A stretch of 64,000 bases of DNA from Mycolicibacterium septicum DSM 44393 (GTDB taxonomy: Bacteria; Actinomycetota; Actinomycetes; Mycobacteriales; Mycobacteriaceae): contig NZ_HG322952.1 of the NCBI RefSeq assembly GCF_000455325.1, positions 376,901-440,900 of the forward strand. Direction: 5' to 3'. This document shows positions 1 to 7,857 of this stretch, in pieces. The translations under genes were made by a program, and so were the position numbers. The notes beneath the pieces were generated by a model. That model was not told the origin of the DNA. It saw only the letters and a list, made by a program, of their open reading frames with translations, and ran no database searches. Each line of letters opens with the position of its first letter. The stretch's first letter is position 1.

Positions 1-461
1 CCGGTGCGGCCGGCGAAGACGCGCTTGCCGTCCGGGCTGATGGCCAACGCGGTGACACTGAAGGCCAGCGGGTATTCGGCGAGCACCGCGCCGGTGATGG
101 TGTCGACCGTGACGATCGAGTCATGTCCCGCGGTAGCGACGCTGACGTAGGCGCGGTCGTCGGCGACAACGACGGCGAACGGGTCTCCGGCGAGGCGGAC
201 CGAACCCACCACACTCATGGTGTGGGGGTTGATCACGGTCAGGCTCTGCGCTGCGGCGTTGGTCACCACGACGGTCTCGCGGTCGGGATCGACGGCGATG
301 TCGCCGATCGGACCGCGTCCGACCTCGGCCAGACCGGCCACGTCGATGTCATCCAGTGCACCGTCGAAGGCGACGCTGCGGGCAGACGTATCGTCGATGG
401 CGCGGTCATCGCGGCCAGTGCGCAGCGCCTCGACCAGCGCACGCAGGAAGTTGTTTGCCAT
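1..461 (-). CDS. YncE-like beta-propeller protein, 3' end cut by the window
   Basis: The reverse strand reads open from an ATG at 461 to the window edge, about 153 residues. The protein opens MANNFLRALVEAL and then shows propeller-blade repeats such as IGDIAVDPDRETVVVTN, DPFAVVVADDRAYVSV and VTALAISPDGKRVFAG. These match the 40-45 residue YVTN/YncE beta-propeller repeats found in mycobacterial surface and exported proteins that bind ligands or partners. No signal peptide is obvious in the visible part. A good ribosome site (GGAGGTG) lies about 8 bases upstream of the ATG. The C-terminal blades lie outside the window, so total length and function cannot be judged. Family assignment is fairly secure; the role is unknown. 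Confidence 0.75.
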   Translation of the reverse strand, partial: MANNFLRALVEALRTGRDDRAIDDTSARSVAFDGALDDIDVAGLAEVGRGPIGDIAVDPDRETVVVTNAAAQSLTVINPHTMSVVGSVRLAGDPFAVVVADDRAYVSVATAGHDSIVTVDTITGAVLAEYPLAFSVTALAISPDGKRVFAGRT

Positions 462-855
462 CGTTATCGGCACCTCCGCCGGCAAGGCTGTAACCGGCTC
501 TAGATTCCAGGTCTATCTGCGCCGGGAGTGGCGCGGTTGCATTGAGTCTAGCGACGAAACCGACAGGTCCAGAACGAGTTCACAGCGAATTCGTGACACT
601 CGACAACACACTCTCAGAATGCGCTTAGGAATTTCTTCGTTATCGACTCGTTACCTTTTGGTCGCATTTGATTAAATGCTTGTTACCAGGGACTTCCCAG
701 CGCCTGCCGGACGTGGCGCATTTCACGAGCAGCGGAGCCGTCAATGACAATTCTTACCTTGTCCGGCAAAAGTGAGCGGTAGATCACACCGCGACACGCC
801 AGCAAACTTTCTCGGGCGTCAAAGCGCGCTGACTGGCAGAGACGGCCGATTCGTG
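462..855. other. Intergenic region without a recognised gene
   Basis: About 390 bases between the propeller gene and the small reading frame at 856. The stretch 560-680 is clearly richer in A/T than the surroundings and probably holds promoter elements for the leftward propeller gene. No RNA gene, strong hairpin or convincing reading frame is visible. Confidence 0.4.
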
Positions 856-1059
856 TTACCGCTGTGAAAATTGAGCCGTGCAAAATCCGTAGTTCGCTGC
901 GCCCAGCAACCAGTCGGCCAGCGGTTGCAGCACGAGGCTCACCTCGCACGAACCGTTGCGGGCATCAGGCCGAACCGACACCGTGTGGCGACCCCCGACG
1001 ACCTCGGCGTTCTTGTCGACCACTTCCTGCATCACGCCCTGCTGGATGCCTCGCACCAC
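856..1059 (-). CDS. Small reading frame downstream of the amidase, possibly a remnant
   Basis: A 67-residue frame from GTG 1059 to TAA 856 with strong GC at third positions, so it looks coding rather than random. The open frame reaches back to about 1155 (residues such as EISVEICTCPRAEVAVGSPE) without an ATG or GTG start, which suggests the 5' end is missing, starts unusually, or has been frameshifted from something upstream. It follows the amidase on the same strand after about 130 bases. No family recognised and no membrane segment. It may be a small real protein or the tail of a decayed gene. Confidence 0.3.
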   Translation of the reverse strand: MVRGIQQGVMQEVVDKNAEVVGGRHTVSVRPDARNGSCEVSLVLQPLADWLLGAANYGFCTAQFSQR

Positions 1060-1192
1060 CTCGGGAGAACCGACCGCGACCTCGGCCCGCGGACACGTGC
1101 AGATCTCGACGGATATCTCCCCGAACGAAGCGATCCGCCCAAGACCGCACCTTCGTCAGGAACACCGGGAGCGCGAGTCAGCCCGGATCGGG

Positions 1193-2032
1193 TCAGAGCC
1201 GCAGCGCGGCGGCGGTGGCCGGGCCGACGATGCCGTCGACCTTGAGTCCGCGGGTGCGACGTTGGAATTCCTTCACGGCAGCTTCGGTCTGCGGCCCGAA
1301 GACGCCGTCGACCTCGAGATCCCCCGCATAGCTCGCATAGGCGGTCTTGAGCCGGCGCTGCAACTGGGCCACCTCCGGGCCTTCCATGGGCCGGAACAGC
1401 AGGGTGTCGATGTACTGGCCCTCGGGTACCGGCGGACGGGGCGTCGGTGCGGGATTCGCGATATCGCCGATCCGCGCCTGGATGTCGGCGCGCAGGATGT
1501 CCATGTCGATGGCACCGGGATCCCACTTGCCTTGTGCGCGGCCCGCATACTCCTTGTGCCCGATGGTGCGTTCGGAGGTTTGCGCCAGCCGGCGATTGAT
1601 CGCGGCGCAGCACCGCACCAGCGCGAAATACTGTGCGTCGGGCCAGTTCTTGCGATGCGGCGCGGTGGGACTGGTGCCGCTGTTGGCGCATTCGATCCCG
1701 ATCATGTGCCAGTTGCCCATGTTGGTCGGCAACCACGGATACATGCCGATCCCGGCGTGCCAGGCCACCCCGAGGGCCACGACCGTCACCGTGCCGTCGC
1801 GTGCGATATGCAATTGCGACAACGGGCCGGCAAGGTCGGGACGGCCGTTGGCGATCGACGCGGCCGTCGCCGTATCCGACCCAGTGTGGTGCGCCATCAC
1901 CCCGCGGATGTCCTTGAAATCGCCGTGCCCCCGCGTCCGCCACCCGGGATACTCGACGAGGTCGATGCCTTCCGCCCGGAGCACATCGGCCAGCCAGACG
2001 GGGTCGCCGGTCCATCGCCCTGTCTGAGGCAC
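1193..2032 (-). CDS. N-acetylmuramoyl-L-alanine amidase with peptidoglycan-binding domain
   Basis: A 279-residue peptidoglycan hydrolase expected to cut the amide bond between N-acetylmuramic acid and L-alanine. Residues about 15-190 form an Amidase_2/PGRP-like zinc domain: MAHHTGSD near residue 48 gives the first zinc histidine, MIGIECANS lies on the central strand, and GHKEYAG...KWDPGAID carries the second histidine and final zinc ligand. Residues about 213-279 form a PG_binding_1 domain (QLQRRL, DGVFGPQTEAAVKEFQ, DGIVGPATAAAL). No signal peptide is visible. The architecture resembles mycobacteriophage LysA endolysins, but no other phage gene lies nearby. It could be a domesticated lysin or a cell-wall remodelling enzyme that leaves by another route. 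Confidence 0.85.
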   Translation of the reverse strand: MPQTGRWTGDPVWLADVLRAEGIDLVEYPGWRTRGHGDFKDIRGVMAHHTGSDTATAASIANGRPDLAGPLSQLHIARDGTVTVVALGVAWHAGIGMYPWLPTNMGNWHMIGIECANSGTSPTAPHRKNWPDAQYFALVRCCAAINRRLAQTSERTIGHKEYAGRAQGKWDPGAIDMDILRADIQARIGDIANPAPTPRPPVPEGQYIDTLLFRPMEGPEVAQLQRRLKTAYASYAGDLEVDGVFGPQTEAAVKEFQRRTRGLKVDGIVGPATAAALRL

Positions 2033-2276
2033 TGAGATTCCTTTCCCTTGTGCAGCAAACCTTCAGTGGAATCAAGCCTACGCCCGGCGACCGACATCGC
2101 CCCGCACCTCCCAGAACGCTCAGACCGGTTATCCATCAACTACTTTGCTCGTCGCCAGCTCACCTGGATTCCGGCACCGGACACCGTTCGCGAGCGCGTC
2201 GATCAGCAAATAGTCCTTCAGGGCGATGACGGTGCATTCCGTACGCATTCGCGGCCGAATGTGCGAGCATCTGCGC

Positions 2277-2984
2277 ATGGACCCGAAGGACGATCCCGAG
2301 GCCCGCATCAGGGAACTCGAGCGCCCACTGGCTGACGCCGCACGCACCTCGGAACTCGGGACCGGCGGCCCCGCCGCTCCGCCCCCGACCCAGCCCTGGA
2401 CATATGGGAACAACTTCCCAGCACCGCCCCCGGGACCGCCGGCGCCGTGGCCGGGCTATGAGCCGTATCCGGCACCGCCGCAACCGCAGCGCAGCACCGG
2501 CAGCGCGCATCTATTTCTGGTGTTCGGCGGATTCGCACTGGCCCTGCTGGTCGGCGGCCTCGTGACGGCGTACCTGACGTTCGGCAATACCGAGGCGGCA
2601 GACCCCGATACCGGTACCAATACCGACACGGTCACCGACAGCCAGTCGACGGTCATCCGGAAGACCACGATCAACGGCGTGCCACTGCCCGGATCCGTTG
2701 CACCGACGGAGGTTCCGGCGGGAGAGACGGTGATCGTCTCGGGGATCAACGAGCACCGGACCGTCGAATGCCGGGACAACACCGTGATCGTCAGCGGAAT
2801 CCAGAACGAGCTGGAGATCACCGGCCACTGCATCGCCGTCACCGTGTCCGGCGTCGAGAACGTCATCACCGTCGAATCCGTCGAGACCATCGGAGTATCC
2901 GGATTCGACAACCGGGTCACCTACCGCGCAGGCGAACCCGACGTGAGCAAATCGGGTCAGTCCAACGTGGTCGAGCAGGGCTGA
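2277..2984 (+). CDS. DUF3060 membrane-anchored protein
   Basis: The start at ATG 2277 gives the typical mycobacterial opening MDPKDDPEARIRELERPL; the upstream in-frame ATG at 2226 would add 17 atypical residues. The product has about 235 residues: an N-terminal acidic stretch, a Pro-rich segment (about 30-72), one transmembrane helix (about 78-102, LFLVFGGFALALLVGGLV), then an extracytoplasmic domain. The C-terminal half repeats the pattern VIVSGINE, VIVSGIQNE, VTVSGVENV, IGVSGFDN, typical of DUF3060 and suggesting a small beta-solenoid. Function unknown; likely a cell-envelope protein. Its 3' end overlaps the converging hydrolase gene by 28 bases. Confidence 0.8.
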   Translation: MDPKDDPEARIRELERPLADAARTSELGTGGPAAPPPTQPWTYGNNFPAPPPGPPAPWPGYEPYPAPPQPQRSTGSAHLFLVFGGFALALLVGGLVTAYLTFGNTEAADPDTGTNTDTVTDSQSTVIRKTTINGVPLPGSVAPTEVPAGETVIVSGINEHRTVECRDNTVIVSGIQNELEITGHCIAVTVSGVENVITVESVETIGVSGFDNRVTYRAGEPDVSKSGQSNVVEQG

Positions 2985-3862
2985 CCGGATTCGGCCGCGG
3001 GCTCCGGGCACCCGAGGAACTCGCACAACAGCGCGACCAGCGGAGCCGGATTGTCTTCGGGCACCCAGGCATAGGAGTCGTCGACGTATTCCAGCCTGGC
3101 CCGGGGCAGCGTCCGGGCCAGCCGGGCCATCCCCTCGGCGGGAAAATACCGCTCCTCCCGCGGCCAGACCACCACGGCGGGCCGGTCGTAGTCGGCCAGT
3201 CGGGGTGAGTACTCCGCCAGGTACGCCGGCGACAGCCCGCCCAGGAAGCGCCGGAAATCCTTACGCACCAACGGATCACTGCGCAGCGGCCGGAGATACT
3301 CCGCCATGATGTCGGCCGGGATGGGGCGTTTGGTCGCACCGCCATAGGTGATCCGGAGCCGTTGCACGGGCTTGAGCCCGATGGCCTTCGACTGCACCGG
3401 CCCGACCCCGGGTAGCGAGGCGAGCCGGGACAGCACCTTGACCGGCCACGGATCGGAGTCGAACGCGTTGGTCGCGACGAGCACCAGCGCCTCGACCCGC
3501 CGCGGGTAGCACGCGGCGACGACTTGGGCGATGTCGCCGCCGTAGCCGTTGCCGACCAGGACCGCCTCCTCGATGCCGAGCGCGTCGAGGAGATCGATGA
3601 CGGTCCGGGCCAGACCGGGCAGGGTCAGATCGGCGCCGGGGACCGCCGGGGTGTGTGATCCCAGGGCCAGATCTGGTGCGATACAACGGATCGTGCCGCC
3701 GAACCGGGCGCCGAGGCCGTCGGCCACGTGGCGCCAGACCAGCCCGTTGGCCACCAGGCCGTGCAGGAGCACGACTGGCCGGCCGTTGCCGTGTTCACGT
3801 ACCCCGACGAGGCCGCTGGGCAGCTGGACCATCCGCCGGGAGCTGAGCGTGTTCGTGTTCAT
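2957..3862 (-). CDS. Alpha/beta-hydrolase-fold protein lacking the canonical catalytic residues
   Basis: The ATG at 3862 (MNTNTLSS) gives 301 residues with an alpha/beta-hydrolase layout: oxyanion region VVLLHGLVANGLVWRHV, a nucleophile-elbow strand, a cap region, and a C-terminal strand. The elbow reads VLVGNGYGGD where active relatives have G-H-S-Y-G-G or G-H-D-W-G-G, so the nucleophile position holds Gly. The region where the catalytic His should lie reads DDSYAWVPEDNP, with no His. This looks like a non-enzymatic ligand-binding member or an altered active site. It is transcribed away from a TetR gene, with palindromes between them, so it is probably controlled by that regulator. The 3' end overlaps the DUF3060 gene. 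Confidence 0.8.
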   Translation of the reverse strand: MNTNTLSSRRMVQLPSGLVGVREHGNGRPVVLLHGLVANGLVWRHVADGLGARFGGTIRCIAPDLALGSHTPAVPGADLTLPGLARTVIDLLDALGIEEAVLVGNGYGGDIAQVVAACYPRRVEALVLVATNAFDSDPWPVKVLSRLASLPGVGPVQSKAIGLKPVQRLRITYGGATKRPIPADIMAEYLRPLRSDPLVRKDFRRFLGGLSPAYLAEYSPRLADYDRPAVVVWPREERYFPAEGMARLARTLPRARLEYVDDSYAWVPEDNPAPLVALLCEFLGCPEPAAESGQPCSTTLD

Positions 3863-3900
3863 TGCCTGTCCTCTCGCCGTGAGCTTCGGGACATAAATCA

Positions 3901-3956
3901 ATACAGACTGTATGGAAACACATGAACGGCGGAACAGCAATACATACAGCTTGTTA
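3901..3956. promoter_or_regulatory. Candidate TetR operator pair between hydrolase and tetR genes
   Basis: The 104-base divergent region contains a perfect 13-base palindrome ATACAGACTGTAT at 3901-3913 and a weaker related site ATACAGCTTGTTA at 3944-3956. Both share ATACAG-N-(C/T)TGT. The stretch is AT-rich for this genome. Placement between a TetR gene and its divergent neighbour is the classic autoregulatory arrangement; binding is inferred. Confidence 0.6.
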
Positions 3957-3966
3957 AAATTCCCCG

Positions 3967-4569
3967 ATGAGCGATGACCTCCGCGACGGCCGCGAACAGC
4001 GCAGCGAGGCAACCCGGTCCGCGCTGGTCGCCGCGGCCCGCTCACTGTTCGTCGAACGCGGCTATGCGGCCGTGTCCACGGGCGACATCGCGCGCGTCGC
4101 CGCCGTCACCCGCAACGCGCTGTACTACCACTTCCCCACCAAAGAGGCGGTGTTCCGGGCGGTCTACGAGAACGTGGAAGGCGAACTGGCCGAGCGGGTT
4201 CTGCCGGCAGCCCTGGCCCACGACACCAGCCGAGCGCAGCTCGAGGCCGGGATCGAGGAGTTCCTGGACGGCTGCCTCGACCCCACCGTCGCCCGCATCA
4301 GCGTGCTGCAGGCGCCGGCGGCACTGGGATTCACCCAGATGCGCGAGATCGACAATCGCAACTACCTCGGCGCCCTGCGCGACGGCATCCGCAGCGCCAT
4401 CGACGCCGGGGAGCTCCCAGACCTTCCCGTGGACACCCTCGCGTCGATGATCATCGGGGCACTGGACGAGGCAGCCCTGCTGATCGCGACCGCCGACGAC
4501 CCGGCCGCGGCCCGCCACGACGCCGGCCTGGTGGCGCAAGCCCTGGTCGACGGGCTCTTCGTGGGCTGA
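3967..4569 (+). CDS. TetR/AcrR family transcriptional regulator
   Basis: 200 residues. The N-terminal helix-turn-helix is clear: TRSALVAAARSLFVERGYAAVSTGDIARVAAVTRN..LYYHFPTKEAVFRAVYENV spans about residues 15-70. The C-terminal ligand and dimer domain (about 80-195) is helical and not assignable to a ligand class. It is divergent from the degenerate alpha/beta-hydrolase, and two related palindromes in between suggest that it represses both genes and itself. The ATG at 3967 is the only sensible start. Its end lies one base from the stop of the converging ABC ATPase gene. Confidence 0.9.
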   Translation: MSDDLRDGREQRSEATRSALVAAARSLFVERGYAAVSTGDIARVAAVTRNALYYHFPTKEAVFRAVYENVEGELAERVLPAALAHDTSRAQLEAGIEEFLDGCLDPTVARISVLQAPAALGFTQMREIDNRNYLGALRDGIRSAIDAGELPDLPVDTLASMIIGALDEAALLIATADDPAAARHDAGLVAQALVDGLFVG

Positions 4570-4570
4570 G

Positions 4571-5344
4571 CTACAGCACCTTCGACAGAAACTCCTGCAG
4601 CCGAGGGTGTTTGGGGCTGTCGAACACCTCGGACGGGGTGTCGTCCTCGACGATGTTGCCGTCGGCCATGAAGATCACCCGGGAGGCCACCTCGCGGGCG
4701 AAACCCATCTCGTGGGTGACCACCACCATCGTCATGCCACCCTCGGCCAGGTCGCGCAGCACCTGCAGCACGTCGCCGACCATCTCCGGGTCCAGCGCGC
4801 TGGTGGCCTCGTCGAACAACATGATCGACGGGTTCATCGCCAGCGCGCGGGCGATCGCGACGCGCTGTTTCTGACCGCCGGACAGCGTCGCCGGTTTGAC
4901 CTTGGCCTTCTCGGCCAGGCCCACCTGGGTCAGCAACTCCATCGCCCGCTTCTCGGCGGCGGCCTTGTCCATTTTCTTGGTCAGCAGCGGCGCCAGCGTC
5001 ACATTGTCGATCACCGTCATGTGCGGGAACAGGTTGAAGTGCTGGAACACCATGCCGATGTGCTGACGAACCTTGTCCAGGTTCACTTTTCGGTCGGTGA
5101 GGTCGAACTCGTCGACGGTGACCTTGCCCGCGGTGATGTCCTCGAGCTTGTTGAGGCACCGCAGGAACGTGGATTTGCCGGATCCCGACGGTCCGATGAC
5201 GCAGACCACCTCGCCCTTGCTGATGGTGGTGTCGATGCCGTCGAGCACCACCAGGTCGCCGAATGACTTCTTGAGACCCTCGATACGGATCTTGACGGTG
5301 CCCTCGGGCTCGGCGGCCGCGGCTTCCGGTACCAGCTGGGTCAT
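4571..5344 (-). CDS. Polar amino-acid ABC transporter ATP-binding protein (GlnQ/HisP type)
   Basis: 257 residues from ATG 5344 (MTQLVPEA). It energises uptake of a polar amino acid, probably glutamine or glutamate by family. Walker A is GPSGSGKST, the Q-loop VFQHFNLFPHMTV, the signature LSGGQKQR, Walker B IMLFDEATSALD, and the switch His lies in VVTHEMGFARE. The start overlaps the stop of the upstream permease gene (ATGA at 5341-5344), so the two are translationally coupled. A longer in-frame opening inside the permease gene was rejected because it lacks family similarity. Length is normal for the family with a short N-terminal extension. Confidence 0.92.
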   Translation of the reverse strand: MTQLVPEAAAAEPEGTVKIRIEGLKKSFGDLVVLDGIDTTISKGEVVCVIGPSGSGKSTFLRCLNKLEDITAGKVTVDEFDLTDRKVNLDKVRQHIGMVFQHFNLFPHMTVIDNVTLAPLLTKKMDKAAAEKRAMELLTQVGLAEKAKVKPATLSGGQKQRVAIARALAMNPSIMLFDEATSALDPEMVGDVLQVLRDLAEGGMTMVVVTHEMGFAREVASRVIFMADGNIVEDDTPSEVFDSPKHPRLQEFLSKVL

Positions 5345-6819
5345 TTCACCATCCTTTTCTCGAGCCGGTCGGAGAGTTTCGTCAGAGCCATGATGACGAT
5401 GAAGTAGATGATGCCGATGATCAGCCACATGGTGAACGACTGGTAGTTGCGGGCGATGATCAGGCGTCCGGTCTGGGTCAGCTCGGCGATGCCGATCACC
5501 GACAGGATCGACGTGTCCTTGAGGGTGATGACGAACTGGTTGACGTACGACGGGATCATGGTGCGGACCGCCTGCGGCAGAATGACTTTGCGCATGGTCG
5601 GTAAGTACCCGATGCCCAGACTGCGGGCCGCCTCCATCTGCCCCTTGTCCACGGCCTGGATTCCGCCGCGCACGATCTCGGTCATATAGGCCCCGGCGTT
5701 GAGCGAGAGCGTGATGATGCCCGCCGTCAGCGCCGTCATCTGGAATCCCAGCGCCGTCGGTATGCCGAAGTAGATGAAGAAGGCCTGCACCAGAAGTGGT
5801 GTGCCGCGGAAGATGTCGACGTAGGTGGTGCCGATGGCCCGCAGCACTATCGACCGTGACACCCGGAAGAGACCGAAGATGATGCCGAGCACCAGCGCGA
5901 TGGCGATGGACACCACCGTCAGGATGAGCGTCATCTTCAGGCCGGCCATCAGGAACGGGAAGGTGCTCTTGATCAATCCGAAGAAGGAGTTGTCCGCCTC
6001 CGAGGCGCCCTCGCCGAGGTACTTCTCGACGATCTCGTCGTAACGGCCGGAATCCTTGAGTTCCTTGAGACCCGCGTTGAACTTGCCCAGCAGTTCGGCG
6101 TTGCGGCCCTTGTTCACCGCGAAGCCGTAACTGGAGCCCTTCTCCTTCGGCGTCACGGTCTTGAAGCCGTTGCCCTGTTGGATGCCGTAGGCGAGCACCG
6201 GGTAGTCCTCGAAGACGGCCACGGAGTTACCCGTCTTCACTTCTTCGAACATCGACGCGGAATCGGCGAACGAGACGATCTGGAAGCCGTACTTGTCCTT
6301 GATCGACTCGGCGAACTCGGCGCCCTGGGTGCCGTTCTTGACCGCGACCCGCTTGCCCTTGAGGTCGGCGTAGGACTTGATGTCCTCGTTGCCGGCCAGC
6401 ACGGCCATCTGCACGCCGGACTCGAAATATGGGTCGGAGAAGTCGAAGACCTTCTTGCGTTCGTCGGTGATCGACATGCCGGCGATCACCCCGTCGGCCT
6501 GATTGGCCTGAACCGCCTGGAGCGCGGCGTCGAAGCCCAGCGGTTTGATCGTGATGTTGAACTTCTGGTTCGCCGCGATCTCGTTGATGAGATCGATGTC
6601 GATGCCGACGAATTTCCCGTCCACGTCCTGGAATTCGAACGGCGCGAACGTGATGTCGGTGGCGACGATATAGGTCTCGCCTTCGGCGGCGGCACTGGCC
6701 GGGGCGAGCATCGCTGCCCCGAACAGCCCGACCAGCAACGCCACGACGGCGGCCATCAGCCGTTGCGGGGACCGGAATACTCCGGCGATGCCCTCGCCCG
6801 ACGCGGATTCGGCTCTCAT
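5341..6819 (-). CDS. Fused substrate-binding protein and permease of a polar amino-acid ABC importer
   Basis: 492 residues combining two proteins that are separate in E. coli. Residues about 20-48 form a signal or anchor segment (LMAAVVALLVGLFGAAMLAPA). Residues about 50-275 are a type 3 periplasmic binding domain (DITFAPFEFQD, DGVIAGMSITDERKKVFDFSDPY, GTQGAEFA). Residues about 285-490 are a HisM/GlnP permease with several membrane helices and the EAA loop EAARSLGIGYLPTMRKVILPQAVR. Fusion keeps the receptor tethered outside the membrane and occurs in other Gram-positives and actinobacteria. It is first in a two-gene operon with the ATPase. Substrate is inferred as glutamine, glutamate or a related amino acid. 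Confidence 0.92.
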   Translation of the reverse strand: MRAESASGEGIAGVFRSPQRLMAAVVALLVGLFGAAMLAPASAAAEGETYIVATDITFAPFEFQDVDGKFVGIDIDLINEIAANQKFNITIKPLGFDAALQAVQANQADGVIAGMSITDERKKVFDFSDPYFESGVQMAVLAGNEDIKSYADLKGKRVAVKNGTQGAEFAESIKDKYGFQIVSFADSASMFEEVKTGNSVAVFEDYPVLAYGIQQGNGFKTVTPKEKGSSYGFAVNKGRNAELLGKFNAGLKELKDSGRYDEIVEKYLGEGASEADNSFFGLIKSTFPFLMAGLKMTLILTVVSIAIALVLGIIFGLFRVSRSIVLRAIGTTYVDIFRGTPLLVQAFFIYFGIPTALGFQMTALTAGIITLSLNAGAYMTEIVRGGIQAVDKGQMEAARSLGIGYLPTMRKVILPQAVRTMIPSYVNQFVITLKDTSILSVIGIAELTQTGRLIIARNYQSFTMWLIIGIIYFIVIMALTKLSDRLEKRMVK

Positions 6820-6932
6820 CGTCCAGTCTCCTATCCAGGTGTGAAACGACGAGTCCTCACGCTATCGTCGCGACCACGATTAGGGCGGGATTTCCGGGGG
6901 TACGGCGGAGGCCGGCGGCTTAGCATCGCTGT

Positions 6933-7853
6933 ATGGCCGAGCCCCTGAAGATCCCGCGGGAGCTGTTCGGGGACACGTCACGGATCAAGTCACGGTCGTT
7001 CGGTAAGCGCAACGACGGTGTGGTGTTCAATGCATCCGGCGTCGTACAGGTGGCGCCGGAACGGTTCGTCTTCATCGACAACCACGACCCCACAGCGGTT
7101 TTCGAGCTCACCCTGGATCCGGACAACGACGACCTGAAACAGATCAGGCGGCGCGACCTGGTGGGCGTGACGGAGCAGCAACTCGGTGATCCCGAGGGCT
7201 TGACCCGCGTCGACACCGACGGCCGGACCTACCTCGTCGCGACATCCTCGTTGTCCGTTTCGGGTTCGCGGGTCAACGACGGACTGGTCCGCATCAGCTA
7301 CGCCGACTCCGGTGACCTGCGGGCCGAACCGATGGCAGGGTTCCGGTCCTGGCTGCTGGCGCACGAGCCCGCCCTGGCCGCGGCAGCGGCATCCGAACCC
7401 GATGACGGCGGAGTCAATATCGAAGGTGTGGCGTGGGATCCGGGCGCCCGGGCGCTGCTGTTCGGGGTACGAGGGCCGGCCGAGCCCGGTCAAGTGACGA
7501 TCGTCGAGGTTCCGATGCACGCCGGCACGGCCGCGTGGACCACGGCGGCCCTCGGCGCCCCGGTGACCCGGACCCTGCGGGTGCCCCACTCTGCTGCGCT
7601 GCAGGGCATCCGCGACATCTCCTACGACGAACGTTCCGGCCAGTTCCTGATCCTGCTCGGCAAGTCGTTGAGCAGGAAAGCCGAGCCGTTCGCGCTGTGC
7701 ACCTGGACGCGCGGCGCCGACGCACTACGGGTCACCGGGGCGCGCTTCGGCGAGTCGATGAAGCCGGAGGGCTGCACCGCCTTCTACCGCGACGGCAAGC
7801 GTCGGATCCTCATCGTCGACGACCGCGGCGGCTACGCGGTGACCGGGGGTTGA
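6933..7853 (+). CDS. DUF3616-like beta-propeller protein
   Basis: 306 residues, no signal peptide. Blade-like repeats alternate hydrophobic strands with acidic turns: VVQVAPERFVFIDNHDPTAVFEL, VNIEGVAWDPGARALLFGVRG, LQGIRDISYDERSGQFLILLGKS, CTAFYRDGKRRILIVDDRGG. The phrase EGVAWDP plus the overall plan fits DUF3616-type proteins, a cytosolic propeller family without an assigned reaction. It converges on the CotH-like gene, whose stop lies 4 bases beyond its own. Function unknown; the family call is moderate. Confidence 0.65.
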   Translation: MAEPLKIPRELFGDTSRIKSRSFGKRNDGVVFNASGVVQVAPERFVFIDNHDPTAVFELTLDPDNDDLKQIRRRDLVGVTEQQLGDPEGLTRVDTDGRTYLVATSSLSVSGSRVNDGLVRISYADSGDLRAEPMAGFRSWLLAHEPALAAAAASEPDDGGVNIEGVAWDPGARALLFGVRGPAEPGQVTIVEVPMHAGTAAWTTAALGAPVTRTLRVPHSAALQGIRDISYDERSGQFLILLGKSLSRKAEPFALCTWTRGADALRVTGARFGESMKPEGCTAFYRDGKRRILIVDDRGGYAVTGG

Positions 7854-7857
7854 ACCC

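Noticed and set aside
1193..2032. Prophage
   Set aside because: The amidase resembles a phage lysin, but no holin, portal, capsid, tail or integrase gene lies within several kilobases.
956..2035. Long plus-strand open frame across the amidase
   Set aside because: It is antisense to the amidase, has Arg/His/Gly-rich sequence without any family motif, and lacks a ribosome site. GC-rich genes commonly open such frames.
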